Shown piece by piece: positions 48,250 through 58,650 of a stretch of DNA of 64,000 nucleotides. The notes beneath the pieces are model-generated. The model saw only the letters and a list, made by a program, of their open reading frames with translations, was not told where the DNA came from and did no database searches. Location of the stretch: contig NZ_CP090960.1 in NCBI RefSeq assembly GCF_021611515.1, positions 868,001 through 932,000 on the forward strand, given 5' to 3'. The first letter of the stretch is position 1. The number at the start of each line of letters is the position of its first letter. Both the position numbers and the translations under genes were made by a program. Source of the stretch: Mariluticola halotolerans. GTDB taxonomy: Bacteria > Pseudomonadota > Alphaproteobacteria > Rhizobiales > Devosiaceae.

Positions 48250-48385
48250 GGGCTCTCTCCTGCATTTTGCGGGGATTCATCTGTTATTGCCCTGCTTGTA
48301 GCAATGCCTGATAGGCGCTTGCAACACTCTAGCGAAAGGGCGTTGCACCACCGCGGGAATGACAGGCACCTTGCTAGATGAAATA

Positions 48386-48919
48386 TCACGCTTCCACGGA
48401 CAATCCCGGCTCCAGAACCTGAACCGCGCAGCCGTCGCAACAGGCCGCCACGGTCTGAAACTGCAGATCATTCAGCCCCTCGGTCGCAAGGGCGACCAGT
48501 TTTGGGCGCGCACTCGCGACCAGAGAGCGGACACCTTCGGCAATCGTCTTTGGCGGACCATAGAGCACAACCACCGCGCCTTCGGCGAACCGTCCCCAGG
48601 CGGTCTGATTTGCTGGCGCAACAATCACCGGACCTTCCTGGGGTTCATCGATAAACAACCCCTCCCCGGAAATGGTATAAAGCGCGGCAATCTGCTCGGC
48701 AGGCATATCTATCAGGCGGGATTGCCGCCTGGGCCGCCAATTCTCGAGATCGAGATAGGGAAATTCAACCAGACCATCGCTGAGATCGATACGATGATCG
48801 GCACCCGCGCCCAATTCGCGCCGATCAATATTTGCAGGGGCGCGCTCAATGTCGGTAACGAAAATCACGCCCCCAACATAAAGTCTGAATGTGCTGCCGC
48901 CGAACCAGGTAATTTTCAT
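48386..48919 (-). CDS. Metallo-beta-lactamase-like protein lacking metal ligands
   Basis: 177-residue protein beginning MKITWFGGSTFRLYVGGVIF, close to the MKITWLGHSAFR start of UPF0173-type metal-dependent hydrolases. The His of that motif is Gly, the HxHxDH metal motif is not found, and the length is shorter than usual. ATG 48919 is chosen over an upstream frame to 48976. It is divergent from ruvX. The position next to gatC and ruvX is where relatives carry a hydrolase of this family, so it is best read as a degenerate homologue. Two adjacent Cys (AACCDGC) near the end are notable. Confidence 0.6.
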   Translation of the reverse strand: MKITWFGGSTFRLYVGGVIFVTDIERAPANIDRRELGAGADHRIDLSDGLVEFPYLDLENWRPRRQSRLIDMPAEQIAALYTISGEGLFIDEPQEGPVIVAPANQTAWGRFAEGAVVVLYGPPKTIAEGVRSLVASARPKLVALATEGLNDLQFQTVAACCDGCAVQVLEPGLSVEA

Positions 48920-48997
48920 GCCAAACTCCTGCATCTGACGCTCAAATAGGCACAATAGCGCGTGACCGCAACACATGCCCCTGCTAATGGCATAAGC

Positions 48998-49462
48998 ATG
49001 AGCGAGAATGACAATATCAACCCCCTCACCGATCTGCCGCCCATTGGCAAGCTGCTGGGGCTGGACCTGGGCACGAAGACAATCGGCGTGGCCATTTCCG
49101 ATTCGCTGCGGATGAGCGCAACCCCGCTTACCACGATCCGCCGCAGCAAGTTCACGCAGGATGCCGAACAGCTCGACAACTTGATTGAAGAAAACAAGGC
49201 TATTGGCATTGTGCTTGGGCTGCCTCTGAACATGGATGGTTCAGAGGGGCCGCGCGTTCAATCGACCCGTGCCTTCGCGCGCAATCTTTCGGCCCGGATC
49301 AGCATACCCATTGTGTTCTGGGATGAACGCCTTTCCACAAGTGCCGTGACCCGAACCCTTATCGAGGCGGACGTTTCGCGCAGCAAACGGGCGCAAGTTG
49401 TCGACAAACTGGCCGCCAGCTATATCCTGCAAGGGGCGCTTGAACGGCTGCGCCGGGGATAG
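48998..49462 (+). CDS. ruvX: Holliday junction resolvase RuvX / YqgF
   Basis: 154-residue RNase H-like nuclease, also implicated in pre-16S rRNA 5' processing. The active-site motifs are GLDLGTKTIGVAIS with Asp23, GLPLNMDGSEGPR, WDERLST and DKLAASYILQ. ATG 48998 gives MSENDN; the frame extends to 48962. It is followed by pyrB at 96 bases. Confidence 0.94.
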   Translation: MSENDNINPLTDLPPIGKLLGLDLGTKTIGVAISDSLRMSATPLTTIRRSKFTQDAEQLDNLIEENKAIGIVLGLPLNMDGSEGPRVQSTRAFARNLSARISIPIVFWDERLSTSAVTRTLIEADVSRSKRAQVVDKLAASYILQGALERLRRG

Positions 49463-49558
49463 ACAACCAACCGCAATTCAACAGAATTCTGCGGCAAGAC
49501 CTTGTGACAGGGACTTCGCTGCGATAGACCGCGACAACCGGTGAAGGACGAAACCACG

Positions 49559-50554
49559 ATGGCGCGCAGCAAGCCACAAACATCGTCGGGCAGCCCGGCT
49601 GGCACTGCCAGCAGCGTGCCCCCATTCAAACATCGTCATTTATTGGGCATTGCCCAGCTCAATCCCGTCGAGATTCTTGAACTGCTCGACCGGGCTGAAG
49701 CCATGATTCCGATTTCGCGGCAACCGCGCAAAATCCTGCCTACCCTGACTGGCAAGACCCAGATCAACCTGTTCTTCGAGAATTCCACGCGCACGCAGGC
49801 GAGCTTCGAGATCGCGGGCAAACGGCTCGGTGCGCTCGTGGTCAATATGTCGGTCAAGACGTCGTCGGTCGCCAAGGGTGAGACGCTGATAGATACAGCG
49901 ACAACGCTTAATGCGATGCAGCCGGATGTAATTATCGTCCGCCACTCAGCTGCAGGTGCCGTCGAGCTTTTGTCGCAGAAAGTGGGTTGTTCGGTGGTCA
50001 ATGCCGGTGATGGCGCCCATGAGCACCCAACCCAGGCCCTGCTCGATGCGCTGACCATTCGCAAGCACAAGCAACGCCTGTCCGGGCTCACTGTTGCGAT
50101 TTGCGGCGATATCGCCAATTCGCGGGTCGCCCGCTCCAACCTGATGCTGCTCAACGCACTGAATGTGCGCACCCGGGTGATCGCGCCGACAACCCTGCTG
50201 CCCAAAGGCATTGAGAACATATCCGCCGAGGTATTCACCGATATGCGGGCCGGGCTTGAAGGTGCCGACGTGGTGATGATGTTGCGCCTGCAGCATGAAC
50301 GGGCGTCGGGGCGCATGATCCCCTCTGCCCGTGAATATTACCGTTTTTACGGCCTCGATGCGGAAAAGCTGGCGCTGGCCAAGCCCGATGCGCTCGTCAT
50401 GCATCCCGGACCGATGAACCGGGGTGTCGAAATCGATCCAGCGATTGCCGACGGTGCGCAATCGGTCATCAACGAACAAGTGGAGATGGGAGTCGCCGTG
50501 CGTATGGCCGTACTCGACGCCCTGATTGCAGAAAAATCGCAGGTGACATCATGA
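49559..50554 (+). CDS. pyrB: Aspartate carbamoyltransferase catalytic subunit
   Basis: Carbamoyl phosphate plus aspartate to carbamoyl-aspartate, 331 residues. The carbamoyl phosphate loop is [13 protein letters not shown] (STRT 76-79). Further motifs are [36 protein letters not shown] and [14 protein letters not shown] 49559 has AAGGACG upstream. It overlaps the dihydroorotase-like gene by ATGA; such pairs form ATCase-pseudoDHOase complexes in other bacteria. Confidence 0.96.
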   Translation: MARSKPQTSSGSPAGTASSVPPFKHRHLLGIAQLNPVEILELLDRAEAMIPISRQPRKILPTLTGKTQINLFFENSTRTQASFEIAGKRLGALVVNMSVKTSSVAKGETLIDTATTLNAMQPDVIIVRHSAAGAVELLSQKVGCSVVNAGDGAHEHPTQALLDALTIRKHKQRLSGLTVAICGDIANSRVARSNLMLLNALNVRTRVIAPTTLLPKGIENISAEVFTDMRAGLEGADVVMMLRLQHERASGRMIPSAREYYRFYGLDAEKLALAKPDALVMHPGPMNRGVEIDPAIADGAQSVINEQVEMGVAVRMAVLDALIAEKSQVTS

Positions 50555-51852
50555 ACCGCCCCCTGCTGATCGAAAATGCCCGGATCATGGATCCCGCGTC
50601 CGAAACTTTCGTCAATGGCGCGCTATTGGCCGAGAATGGCAAGATAACTGCCATTGAGGAAGGCGCGGCGCCCGGCGCACCGGACGGCGCCACCCGGATT
50701 GATGCGACGGGGCTGATATTGGCACCCGGGCTGGTCGATATGCGGGTGTTCACAGGTGAACCGGGTCATGAGTACCGTGAAACCTTGGCCAGCGCCGCAG
50801 CGGCCGCAGCGGCGGGTGGTGTCACCAGTTTTGTGTGCATGCCCGACACCTCCCCTGTCATCGACGATAGCGCGCTCGTCGACTTCATCATCCGCCGCGC
50901 GGCCGCCGCCAATGGCGTACATGTCCTGCCGGCAGCGGCAATGACCAAAGGGCTGGCGGGCGAAGAAATCACCGAGTTTGGCTTGCTCAAGGACGCCGGG
51001 GCGGTTTGTTTTACTGACGGGCGGAAATCGGTGGGCTCCACAGCCCTGTTGCGGGCCGCTTTCACCTATGCCGCCAATTTTGACATGCCGGTTGTCCACC
51101 ATTTGCAGGATGCCGGGCTCGCTGGGGCCGGTGTAATGCATGAGGGGCTGATGGCAACCGGACTGGGCTTGAAGGGCATTCCCGCGGAAGCCGAAACAAT
51201 TCCGCTGGAACGCGATCTGCAATTAGCGGCCCTCACAGGTGTACGTTATCATGCGGCCCAACTCTCCGCCGCTGCATCCGTTGCCATAATGGCCCGTCAT
51301 CGGCAGGCCAATGCAAAGATTTCGTGCGGCGTCTCGATCAACAATCTCTCGCTGAACGAGAATGACATCGGGTCCTACCGCACCTTTTTCAAACTATCGC
51401 CGCCGCTTCGCGGTGAAGATGACCGGCAAGCCCTGATCAAGGGACTGAAGACCGGTACGATTGATGTCATCCACTCAGGCCATGATCCACAGGATGTTGA
51501 GGTCAAGCGTCAGCCTTTTGCCGAGGCCGGGGACGGCGCGATCGGGCTGGAAACCCTGTTGGCGGCCGCACTGCGCCTCGTGCATTCAGGCGATGTAGAC
51601 CTGATGACGGTTTTCCGGGCAATGAGTACGCGCCCGGCTGAAATTCTGGGCCTGAACGCCGGACGCGTCGCCGTTGACGCCCCGGCGGACCTGATTCTGG
51701 TGGACCAGGACTACCCCTGGGTTGTGGATGAACGCGAGCTGAACTCCCGATCACGCAATACCAGTTTTGAGAATGCACGTTTTTCGGGCAAAGTGATGCG
51801 CACATTTGTGGCCGGGAACGAAATCTACCGGCACGGCGAGGACGACAAATGA
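50551..51852 (+). CDS. Dihydroorotase-like protein (probable non-catalytic PyrC homologue)
   Basis: 433-residue amidohydrolase-fold protein of the class I dihydroorotase group. The metal motif normally DxHxHxREPG reads [10 protein letters not shown] (residues 63-72), with both His lost and the Arg replaced. The downstream TDHAPH-type motif reads HSGHDPQD. Alphaproteobacteria often carry such an inactive partner fused in operon with pyrB, required for ATCase assembly, and an active dihydroorotase elsewhere. It is translationally coupled to both pyrB and plsY by ATGA overlaps. Annotation as plain pyrC would be misleading. Confidence 0.85.
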   Translation: MNRPLLIENARIMDPASETFVNGALLAENGKITAIEEGAAPGAPDGATRIDATGLILAPGLVDMRVFTGEPGHEYRETLASAAAAAAAGGVTSFVCMPDTSPVIDDSALVDFIIRRAAAANGVHVLPAAAMTKGLAGEEITEFGLLKDAGAVCFTDGRKSVGSTALLRAAFTYAANFDMPVVHHLQDAGLAGAGVMHEGLMATGLGLKGIPAEAETIPLERDLQLAALTGVRYHAAQLSAAASVAIMARHRQANAKISCGVSINNLSLNENDIGSYRTFFKLSPPLRGEDDRQALIKGLKTGTIDVIHSGHDPQDVEVKRQPFAEAGDGAIGLETLLAAALRLVHSGDVDLMTVFRAMSTRPAEILGLNAGRVAVDAPADLILVDQDYPWVVDERELNSRSRNTSFENARFSGKVMRTFVAGNEIYRHGEDDK

Positions 51853-52454
51853 CCAATGATGTGATCATGGCTCTGGTGGTCGGCTACCTGCTGGGTTCCA
51901 TTCCTTTCGGCCTGTTGCTGACACGTGCGGCAGGGCTTGGCGATATTCGCGGCATCGGATCGGGCAATATCGGTGCGACCAATGTATTGCGCACCGGCAA
52001 TCGCTGGCTGGCAGCTGGCACACTTGTGCTCGATTGCGCCAAAGCGGCCGCTGCGGTTCTGATCATACGCTATTTCGTACCCGAGCCACCGCTTGCCTAT
52101 TCGCTGGCCGGCATGGCCGCGTTTGCCGGGCATATCTTTCCGGTATGGTTGGGCTTCAAGGGCGGCAAGGGCGTGGCGACCTATATCGGGGCCTTGCTGG
52201 CCATCAACTGGCAAGTCGGACTTATTTTTTGCGCGGTATGGCTGTTCATCGCTGCGACGCGGCGTATTTCCTCGCTCGCGGCGCTAACAGCAGCAGCCAC
52301 GGCACCAATCTTTGCCTATGTGCTTTCGGGTCCGCATCTCGCGGCTGGCACCGGGGCGATGACCCTCCTGTTGTTTTTCACCCACCGCGCCAATATCGCC
52401 AGATTATTGTCCGACACCGAACCCAAAATCGGTGCGGACAAGACGGCACAATAA
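51849..52454 (+). CDS. plsY: Glycerol-3-phosphate acyltransferase PlsY
   Basis: Integral membrane acyltransferase that uses acyl-phosphate to make lysophosphatidic acid, 201 residues with about five helices. The three conserved motifs are visible: LGSIPFGLLLTR with GIGSGNIGATNVLR, then GHIFPVWLGFKGGKGVATYIG, and a C-terminal HRANIARLL. ATGA overlap with the preceding gene. Confidence 0.95.
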   Translation: MTNDVIMALVVGYLLGSIPFGLLLTRAAGLGDIRGIGSGNIGATNVLRTGNRWLAAGTLVLDCAKAAAAVLIIRYFVPEPPLAYSLAGMAAFAGHIFPVWLGFKGGKGVATYIGALLAINWQVGLIFCAVWLFIAATRRISSLAALTAAATAPIFAYVLSGPHLAAGTGAMTLLLFFTHRANIARLLSDTEPKIGADKTAQ

Positions 52455-52458
52455 GGCC

Positions 52459-53610
52459 ATGACACTCGGGGGCAAAAAGGTAGCAGTCGACCTTACCCCC
52501 GAACAGCGCTGCGACTGGCTACGGCTCATTCGCACTGAAAATGTCGGTCCGATCACCTTCCGCCGCTTGTTGAACCGCTTTGGCTCAGTTGCGACGGCAA
52601 TCGATAATCTGCCCACTCTCAGCCAGAAGGGCGGTCGCAGTGCGCCCCTTTCGCCACCATCCCGCAGTCAAATCGAAGACGAGATCGCGGCAACCGAAAA
52701 GCTTGGCGGACGGTTCGTTGCCATGGGTGAAGCCGAATATCCTGAACTGCTCAACTATATTGCAGGCGCTCCCCCGCTCCTGATCATCAAGGGCGGACAC
52801 AATCTCAATTGGGACCGGACAGTGGGCATTGTCGGGGCGCGTAATGCTTCGGCAGCAGGCCAGCGCATGGCAAAGATTGTAGCCGGCGATCTCGGCGATG
52901 CCGGTTACAGTGTTATTTCGGGGTTGGCGCGCGGCATTGATGCCGCAGCACATACCGCCAGTCTATCCACGGGCACAGTGGCGGTTCTTGCGGGCGGTCT
53001 GGACCGCATTTATCCGGAAGGAAATCGCCCGCTTGCGGAATCGATTGTTGAAAACGGGGGCGCGCTGGTCACCGAAATGCCGGTTGGATGGGAACCCAGG
53101 GCACGCGATTTTCCGCGCCGCAACCGGCTCGTATCGGGGCTTTCGCTGGGGGTCGTCGTTATTGAAGCGGCCAAGCGCAGCGGCTCGCTCATCACCGCGC
53201 GGTTGGCGCTGGAACAAAACCGGGAAGTGTTTGCCGTACCCGGTTCACCACTGGACCCGCGTTCAGAAGGTGCCAACAGCCTGATTCAGCAAGGCGCGAC
53301 CCTGATCACAGGCGCGGCGGACATTATCGAAAACCTTCGGCAGGCAGATCCCTCACAAGCTATGCTGTTCGAAGACGATGAAACTGACGATTTTGTCATG
53401 GACGGCGTTGAAGGTGACGGCAAAGAGATGCCGGAGGAGAATGCGCGCGTGCGACTGATGGCCGCCTTGAGTGTCACGCCGGTGCCGGTCGATGAACTGA
53501 TCCAACAGACAGGACTAAGTGCGGGCGCGGTGCAGATTATGCTGCTGGAATTTGACCTCGCCGGGCGTCTTGAATGGGGTAGCGGGCAGCTGGTTGCACT
53601 GCGGTCATAA
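52459..53610 (+). CDS. dprA: DNA processing protein DprA
   Basis: RecA-loading protein for incoming single-stranded DNA, 383 residues. It has an N-terminal SAM-like domain, a Rossmann-like core with VGIVGARNASAAGQ, ISGLARGIDAAAHTASL, GGLDRIYPEGNRPLAESI, FPRRNRLVSGLS and VFAVPGSPLDPRSEGANSLI, and a C-terminal winged-helix (DML1-type) domain. ATG 52459 lies four bases after the plsY stop; an upstream frame to 52432 would overlap plsY. Confidence 0.94.
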   Translation: MTLGGKKVAVDLTPEQRCDWLRLIRTENVGPITFRRLLNRFGSVATAIDNLPTLSQKGGRSAPLSPPSRSQIEDEIAATEKLGGRFVAMGEAEYPELLNYIAGAPPLLIIKGGHNLNWDRTVGIVGARNASAAGQRMAKIVAGDLGDAGYSVISGLARGIDAAAHTASLSTGTVAVLAGGLDRIYPEGNRPLAESIVENGGALVTEMPVGWEPRARDFPRRNRLVSGLSLGVVVIEAAKRSGSLITARLALEQNREVFAVPGSPLDPRSEGANSLIQQGATLITGAADIIENLRQADPSQAMLFEDDETDDFVMDGVEGDGKEMPEENARVRLMAALSVTPVPVDELIQQTGLSAGAVQIMLLEFDLAGRLEWGSGQLVALRS

Positions 53611-53754
53611 CCGGGTTTTGTTGCTGGCCCGATTGACACAGCCGGGTGTAGTCACCATTTTGCGCAACCATTGATCCGGCCCTGTCCCCGTTTGGCAGCG
53701 CTGATTCGACATGCCGATTTTCGGCGTGCATTTGTTCTTCGGAGTGTTTTTGGC

Positions 53755-56343
53755 ATGAAAGTCGTCATCGTTGAAAGTCCGGCCAAGGCCAAGACAATCA
53801 ACAAATATCTGGGCAATGACTATGAGGTCTATGCCAGTTTCGGTCACGTTCGCGACCTGCCCTCGAAAGATGGTTCGGTCCGGCCGGATGAAGACTTTGC
53901 CATGTCCTGGGAAGTTGATTCGGCCTCCAAGAAACGACTGGCAGAAATCTCCGGAGCGGTAAAAAATGCCGACGAAATCATCCTCGCGACCGATCCGGAT
54001 CGTGAAGGAGAAGCTATTTCCTGGCACGTTCTCGATGTTTTGCATGCCAAGAAACTTATCAAGGACAAGCCGGTCAAGCGCGTCGTGTTCAATGCGATTA
54101 CCAAGAATGCGGTAACCGAGGCGATGCTGCATCCGCGTGATATCGATGCGCCGCTGGTCGATGCCTATCTGGCGCGCCGGGCGCTCGATTATCTGGTGGG
54201 CTTCACGCTTTCACCCATCCTGTGGCGCAAGCTGCCGGGTTCCCGTTCGGCAGGGCGTGTCCAGTCGGTGACATTGCGGCTGGTCTGTGACCGGGAAACC
54301 GAGATCGAACGGTTCAAGCCGCAGGAATACTGGAGCGTGCTGGCAACCCTTATCGAAAAGGGCAAGCCTTTCGAGACCCGGCTTTACGCTGTTGACGGCA
54401 AGAAGAGCGACAAGCTGGACATTGCCAATGGCGATGATGCCGCCGCACTAAAAAAGGCGATTGAAGCCGGAAAATTCAAGGTAGCCAGCGTCGACAAAAA
54501 GCCGACCAAACGCAACCCTTACGCCCCTTTCACCACGTCGACCCTGCAGCAGGATGCGTCGAGCCGCCTCGGGTTCTCGCCCTCGCGGACCATGCAGATC
54601 GCCCAGCGGCTCTACGAGGATGGCCGTATCACCTATATGCGTACAGACGCCGTGCAGATGGCGCCTGAGGGCATCACAATGGCGCGGGACGCAATCCTTT
54701 CGGTATTTGGCGCTGAGTATCTGCCTGAAAAGCCGCGGATTTATCAGTCCAAGGCGAAGAACGCGCAAGAGGCGCACGAGGCGATCCGTCCCACCGATAT
54801 GATGGTGCACCCGGACAAGCTCAAAATTGATGCCGACCAGCTCAAGCTTTACGGGTTGATCTGGCGCCGGACTTTGGCCAGCCAGATGAAGGCTGCCGAA
54901 ATCGAGCGCACAACCGCCGACATTGCAGTTGAGACCCCGGGCCGCGAGGTTACCCTGCGCGCCGTTGGTTCTGTGGTGACCTTTCCCGGCTTTCTCACGC
55001 TTTATGGCGTCGAAGCTTCTACGGACAAGACCGACGAAGATGAGGACAGCCGTGAATTGCCGCCGATCAATGTCGGCGACACCCCGGCCCTCGAGAAGTG
55101 CGATATTGAGCAGCATTTCACCCAGCCGCCGCCGCGTTTTACCGAAGCCAGCCTGATCAAAAAGATGGAAGAGCTCGGCATTGGCCGTCCTTCCACTTAC
55201 GCCGCAACGATTTCGGTTTTGCAGGACCGCGATTATGTGCGGCTGGAAAAGCGTGCCCTAATCCCCGAAGACCGGGGCCGGCTTGTTACCGCATTCCTTG
55301 AAAGCTTCTTCACCAAATATGTGGAGTTTGGCTTCACAGCGGGACTTGAAGAAAAGCTCGATCAGGTGTCCGCGGGCGAGATCGCCTATAAGGATGTTCT
55401 GCGTGATTTCTGGGAAGATTTCTCCAGCCACACGGCGGAAATCAAGGATTTGCGCGTGTCCGAGGTCCTCGACGCGCTCAATGAAATGCTTGGCCACCAT
55501 ATCTTCCCGGCCAAGGAAGACGGATCCGATCCCCGGCTTTGCCCGACCTGCGGCGAGGGGCAATTGTCGCTCAAGCTGGGCAAATATGGCGCGTTTATCG
55601 GCTGCTCGAACTATCCAGAATGCCGCCATACGGCGCAATTGTCCGATAGTGCGACCGGGCAATCGGAAGCTACCGCAGGCGATAGCGAAATCGGCGCGGA
55701 TCCTGAAACCGGCGAGATGATCTTCTTGAAGACCGGCCGCTTTGGTCCCTATCTGCAATTGGGCGATGGCAAGGAAGCCAAGCGCGCCAGCCTGCCCAAG
55801 GGTTGGGAACCGGCCTCGATCGACATGGAAAAGGCGCTGAAATTGTTGGCGCTGCCCCGCGAAGTCGGCGCGCACCCTGAAACAGGGACCGCGATTACAG
55901 CCGGGATTGGTCGTTATGGCCCGTTCGTCTTGCATGATGGCAAATACGCCAATCTGCCGGATGTGGAAGAAGTGTTCACCGTCGGGCTGAACCGCGCCGT
56001 TGACCTGTTGGCGGCCAAGGCGGCCGGTGGCGGGCGTCGTGGCTCAACACCGGCGGTAGTGAAAGCCCTTGGCGATCATCCCGATGGCGGGGCGATTACC
56101 GTACGTGACGGGCGCTATGGCCCTTATGTCAATTACGCCAAGATCAACGCGACCCTGCCCAAGGACATGAAGCCCGAGGATGTGACACTTGAGCAGGCGC
56201 TTGAGCTGATCGCGGCCAAGGGCGGCAAGACCAAGGCGAAGGCAAAGCCGAAAGCCAAGGCAAAAGCCAAACCCAAAGCTGCAGCAAAACCCAAAGCTGC
56301 TGCTAAACCAAAGGCCACCAAGGCCAAAAAGGCGAGTGCCTGA
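53755..56343 (+). CDS. topA: DNA topoisomerase I
   Basis: Type IA topoisomerase of 862 residues that relaxes negative supercoils. The Toprim motif is MKVVIVESPAKAKTI, with the acidic ATDPDREGEA (79-87). The catalytic Tyr is Tyr294 in ITYMRTDAV. One C4 zinc finger (CPTCGEGQLSLKLGKYGAF, then CSNYPEC) is followed by several toprim C-terminal repeats of the form GRFGPYLQLGDGKEAK. A Lys/Ala/Pro-rich tail of about 40 residues ends the protein. ATG 53755 matches the family start. It is followed nine bases later by rnr. Confidence 0.96.
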   Translation: MKVVIVESPAKAKTINKYLGNDYEVYASFGHVRDLPSKDGSVRPDEDFAMSWEVDSASKKRLAEISGAVKNADEIILATDPDREGEAISWHVLDVLHAKKLIKDKPVKRVVFNAITKNAVTEAMLHPRDIDAPLVDAYLARRALDYLVGFTLSPILWRKLPGSRSAGRVQSVTLRLVCDRETEIERFKPQEYWSVLATLIEKGKPFETRLYAVDGKKSDKLDIANGDDAAALKKAIEAGKFKVASVDKKPTKRNPYAPFTTSTLQQDASSRLGFSPSRTMQIAQRLYEDGRITYMRTDAVQMAPEGITMARDAILSVFGAEYLPEKPRIYQSKAKNAQEAHEAIRPTDMMVHPDKLKIDADQLKLYGLIWRRTLASQMKAAEIERTTADIAVETPGREVTLRAVGSVVTFPGFLTLYGVEASTDKTDEDEDSRELPPINVGDTPALEKCDIEQHFTQPPPRFTEASLIKKMEELGIGRPSTYAATISVLQDRDYVRLEKRALIPEDRGRLVTAFLESFFTKYVEFGFTAGLEEKLDQVSAGEIAYKDVLRDFWEDFSSHTAEIKDLRVSEVLDALNEMLGHHIFPAKEDGSDPRLCPTCGEGQLSLKLGKYGAFIGCSNYPECRHTAQLSDSATGQSEATAGDSEIGADPETGEMIFLKTGRFGPYLQLGDGKEAKRASLPKGWEPASIDMEKALKLLALPREVGAHPETGTAITAGIGRYGPFVLHDGKYANLPDVEEVFTVGLNRAVDLLAAKAAGGGRRGSTPAVVKALGDHPDGGAITVRDGRYGPYVNYAKINATLPKDMKPEDVTLEQALELIAAKGGKTKAKAKPKAKAKAKPKAAAKPKAAAKPKATKAKKASA

Positions 56344-56352
56344 GAATGGTGA

Positions 56353-58647
56353 ATGGCCCGACCTCCAGTTAAATCCAATGGTAAGCCAACACCCCGGCGG
56401 AACCACGTGAGCAAATCGCGCCAGGTTGCGCCCGGCGCCTTGCCCAGCCGTGAGGACATTCTGGACGCGCTGGCCAATGAACCCAGCGTCAAGGGCAAGC
56501 GCGATCTGGCGCGGGTCTTTGGTGTGCGCGGTGACATGCGCACCCCGTTCAAGCTCCTGCTGCGTGACATGGAAAACGAGGGGCTGATTGCCCGCTCACG
56601 CAAGACTTTGCGCCGGGCGGCAGAACTGCCCTCGGTCACTGTTCTTGAAATTCCTACCGAAGCCGATCCCGAAGCCATGATCGCCTTTCCAGCCAGCTGG
56701 AACGAGGCGGAAGACGGGCCGAGACCATTGGTCAATATTGAGACCCCCAAGAATGCACGGGTGGCACCGGCCCCCGGCGACCGTATTCTGGCGCGCATTA
56801 CCAGCGATGAAGCCATGCCGCCGCGCTATACCGGCCAGGCGATGAAAATCCTCGACAAGCCCCGGAGCGGGCATATCGGGATTGTGCGCATGGACGATGA
56901 TGGGGCGCGTCTGGTGCCCGTTGATCGCAAGCAGAAGGAAATGCGCATTCCGCAGGGAGACCTGGGTGACGCCAAGGATGGCGACCTAGTTGAGGTGGAT
57001 GTGACGCTTTCGGGCCGGCTGATGCTGCCACGGGCCAAGGTGACCAATGTCATTGGCAACCCGGCCAGCGAGGGCGCTGTGTCGATGATCGCGCTGCATA
57101 ATCTGGAAATTCCCTATCGCTTTCCCGATTCGGTGATTGCCGAGAGCGAAGCGGTGAAGGACGTGGGGCTCAAGGGCCGCGAAGACTGGCGGGACATGCC
57201 GTTCGTCACCATTGATCCGGCTTCCGCCAAAGATCATGATGACGCGATCTATGCAGAGGCCGATACCGATCCGAAGAATATTGGCGGCCATGTGGTTTAC
57301 GTGGCGATTGCCGATGTGGCGGCCTATGTCCGCCCCGGCTCGGCGCTCGACAAGGAAGCCTATCTGCGCGGCAATTCGGTGTATTTTCCCGACCGGGTGG
57401 TACCGATGCTGCCGGAGCGGATTTCCAATGACCTCTGTTCGCTACGCGAGGGCGAGAACCGCCCTTCCATGGCCGTGCGCATGGTTTTTGGTTCCGATGG
57501 GCGCAAACGCGACCACAGTTTTCACCGGGTAACGATACGTTCGGCTGCCAAACTGGCCTATGAACAGGCACAGGCTGCGATGGACGGCAAGCCGGATGAT
57601 GTGACAGCGCCACTGGTTACACCGATCCTGACCCCGCTCTGGGCCGCCTATGGCGCCATGGCGGCGGCACGCGACAAGCGCGGACCGCTCGATCTGGACC
57701 TGCCCGAGCGCAAGATCATCCTCAATGAGGATGGCACGGTGCAGCGCGTGCATGTGCCGCCCCGGCTGGAAGCGCATCGCCTGATTGAGGAAATGATGAT
57801 CGCGGCCAATGTGTGCGCGGCGGAAACGCTGGAACGCCAGCATATGCCCCTGCTCTATCGCGTGCATGATGTGCCGGGCCGCGAAAAGCTGATTGCGCTT
57901 CGGGATTTTCTGTCGTCGCTGAAAATGTCGTTTTCGAAATCGGATGCGGTGCGCCCGACCCATTTCAATGAAGTGCTGCGCAAGGCCAAGGACAGCAACA
58001 AGTCCGAGCAGGTCTCCGAAATGGTATTGCGCTCACAGGCGCAGGCGGAATATTCGGCGGAGAATTTCGGCCATTTCGGGCTTAATCTCGACCGCTATGC
58101 CCATTTCACCTCGCCGATCCGGCGCTATGCCGATCTGATCGTGCATCGGGCGCTGATCACCGCGCTCAAACTGGGCAAGGACGGCTCCAATCCTGAGGAT
58201 GCCGCCGGGCTGCCGGGTATTGCCCAGCATATTTCGACCACCGAACGCCGGGCCATGCTGGCGGAACGTGAAACCAATGACCGTTTGCTGGCGCAATATA
58301 TGGCCGGGCATATGGGGGCAAAGTTCGAGGGCCGGATTTCCGGCGTGACCAAATCAGGCCTGTTTGTGCGCCTCAGCGATACCGGCGCGGACGGCTTTAT
58401 TCCCGCCTCAACCCTTGGCAGCGACTATTACCGCTATGTCGAGGAACAGCAGGCAATGATCGGCGAACGCACCGGCGAACGCTTCCAGTTGGGCGAGAAT
58501 GTAACGGTGCGTCTATTGGAAGCAGCGCCCGTGGCTGGCGCTTTGCGTTTTGAGCTATTATCTGAAGGGGAACGGGTTACCCCGCCGGGGGGACGCGGTG
58601 GCAGACGAAAGCCATCTTTTTCCCGCGGCAAGCGCAGAAAGAAGTAG
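56353..58647 (+). CDS. rnr: Ribonuclease R
   Basis: Processive 3'-5' exoribonuclease for structured RNA, 764 residues. It has an N-terminal helix-turn-helix (SVKGKRDLARVFGVRGDMR), cold-shock domains, the RNB catalytic centre PFVTIDPASAKDHDDAIYAE, HFTSPIRRYADLIVHRAL, then an S1 domain (GRISGVTKSGLFVRLSDTGA) and a basic tail. It lies between topA and a DUF983 gene with nine- and three-base gaps, in one transcription unit. Confidence 0.95.
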   Translation: MARPPVKSNGKPTPRRNHVSKSRQVAPGALPSREDILDALANEPSVKGKRDLARVFGVRGDMRTPFKLLLRDMENEGLIARSRKTLRRAAELPSVTVLEIPTEADPEAMIAFPASWNEAEDGPRPLVNIETPKNARVAPAPGDRILARITSDEAMPPRYTGQAMKILDKPRSGHIGIVRMDDDGARLVPVDRKQKEMRIPQGDLGDAKDGDLVEVDVTLSGRLMLPRAKVTNVIGNPASEGAVSMIALHNLEIPYRFPDSVIAESEAVKDVGLKGREDWRDMPFVTIDPASAKDHDDAIYAEADTDPKNIGGHVVYVAIADVAAYVRPGSALDKEAYLRGNSVYFPDRVVPMLPERISNDLCSLREGENRPSMAVRMVFGSDGRKRDHSFHRVTIRSAAKLAYEQAQAAMDGKPDDVTAPLVTPILTPLWAAYGAMAAARDKRGPLDLDLPERKIILNEDGTVQRVHVPPRLEAHRLIEEMMIAANVCAAETLERQHMPLLYRVHDVPGREKLIALRDFLSSLKMSFSKSDAVRPTHFNEVLRKAKDSNKSEQVSEMVLRSQAQAEYSAENFGHFGLNLDRYAHFTSPIRRYADLIVHRALITALKLGKDGSNPEDAAGLPGIAQHISTTERRAMLAERETNDRLLAQYMAGHMGAKFEGRISGVTKSGLFVRLSDTGADGFIPASTLGSDYYRYVEEQQAMIGERTGERFQLGENVTVRLLEAAPVAGALRFELLSEGERVTPPGGRGGRRKPSFSRGKRRKK

Positions 58648-58650
58648 TTC

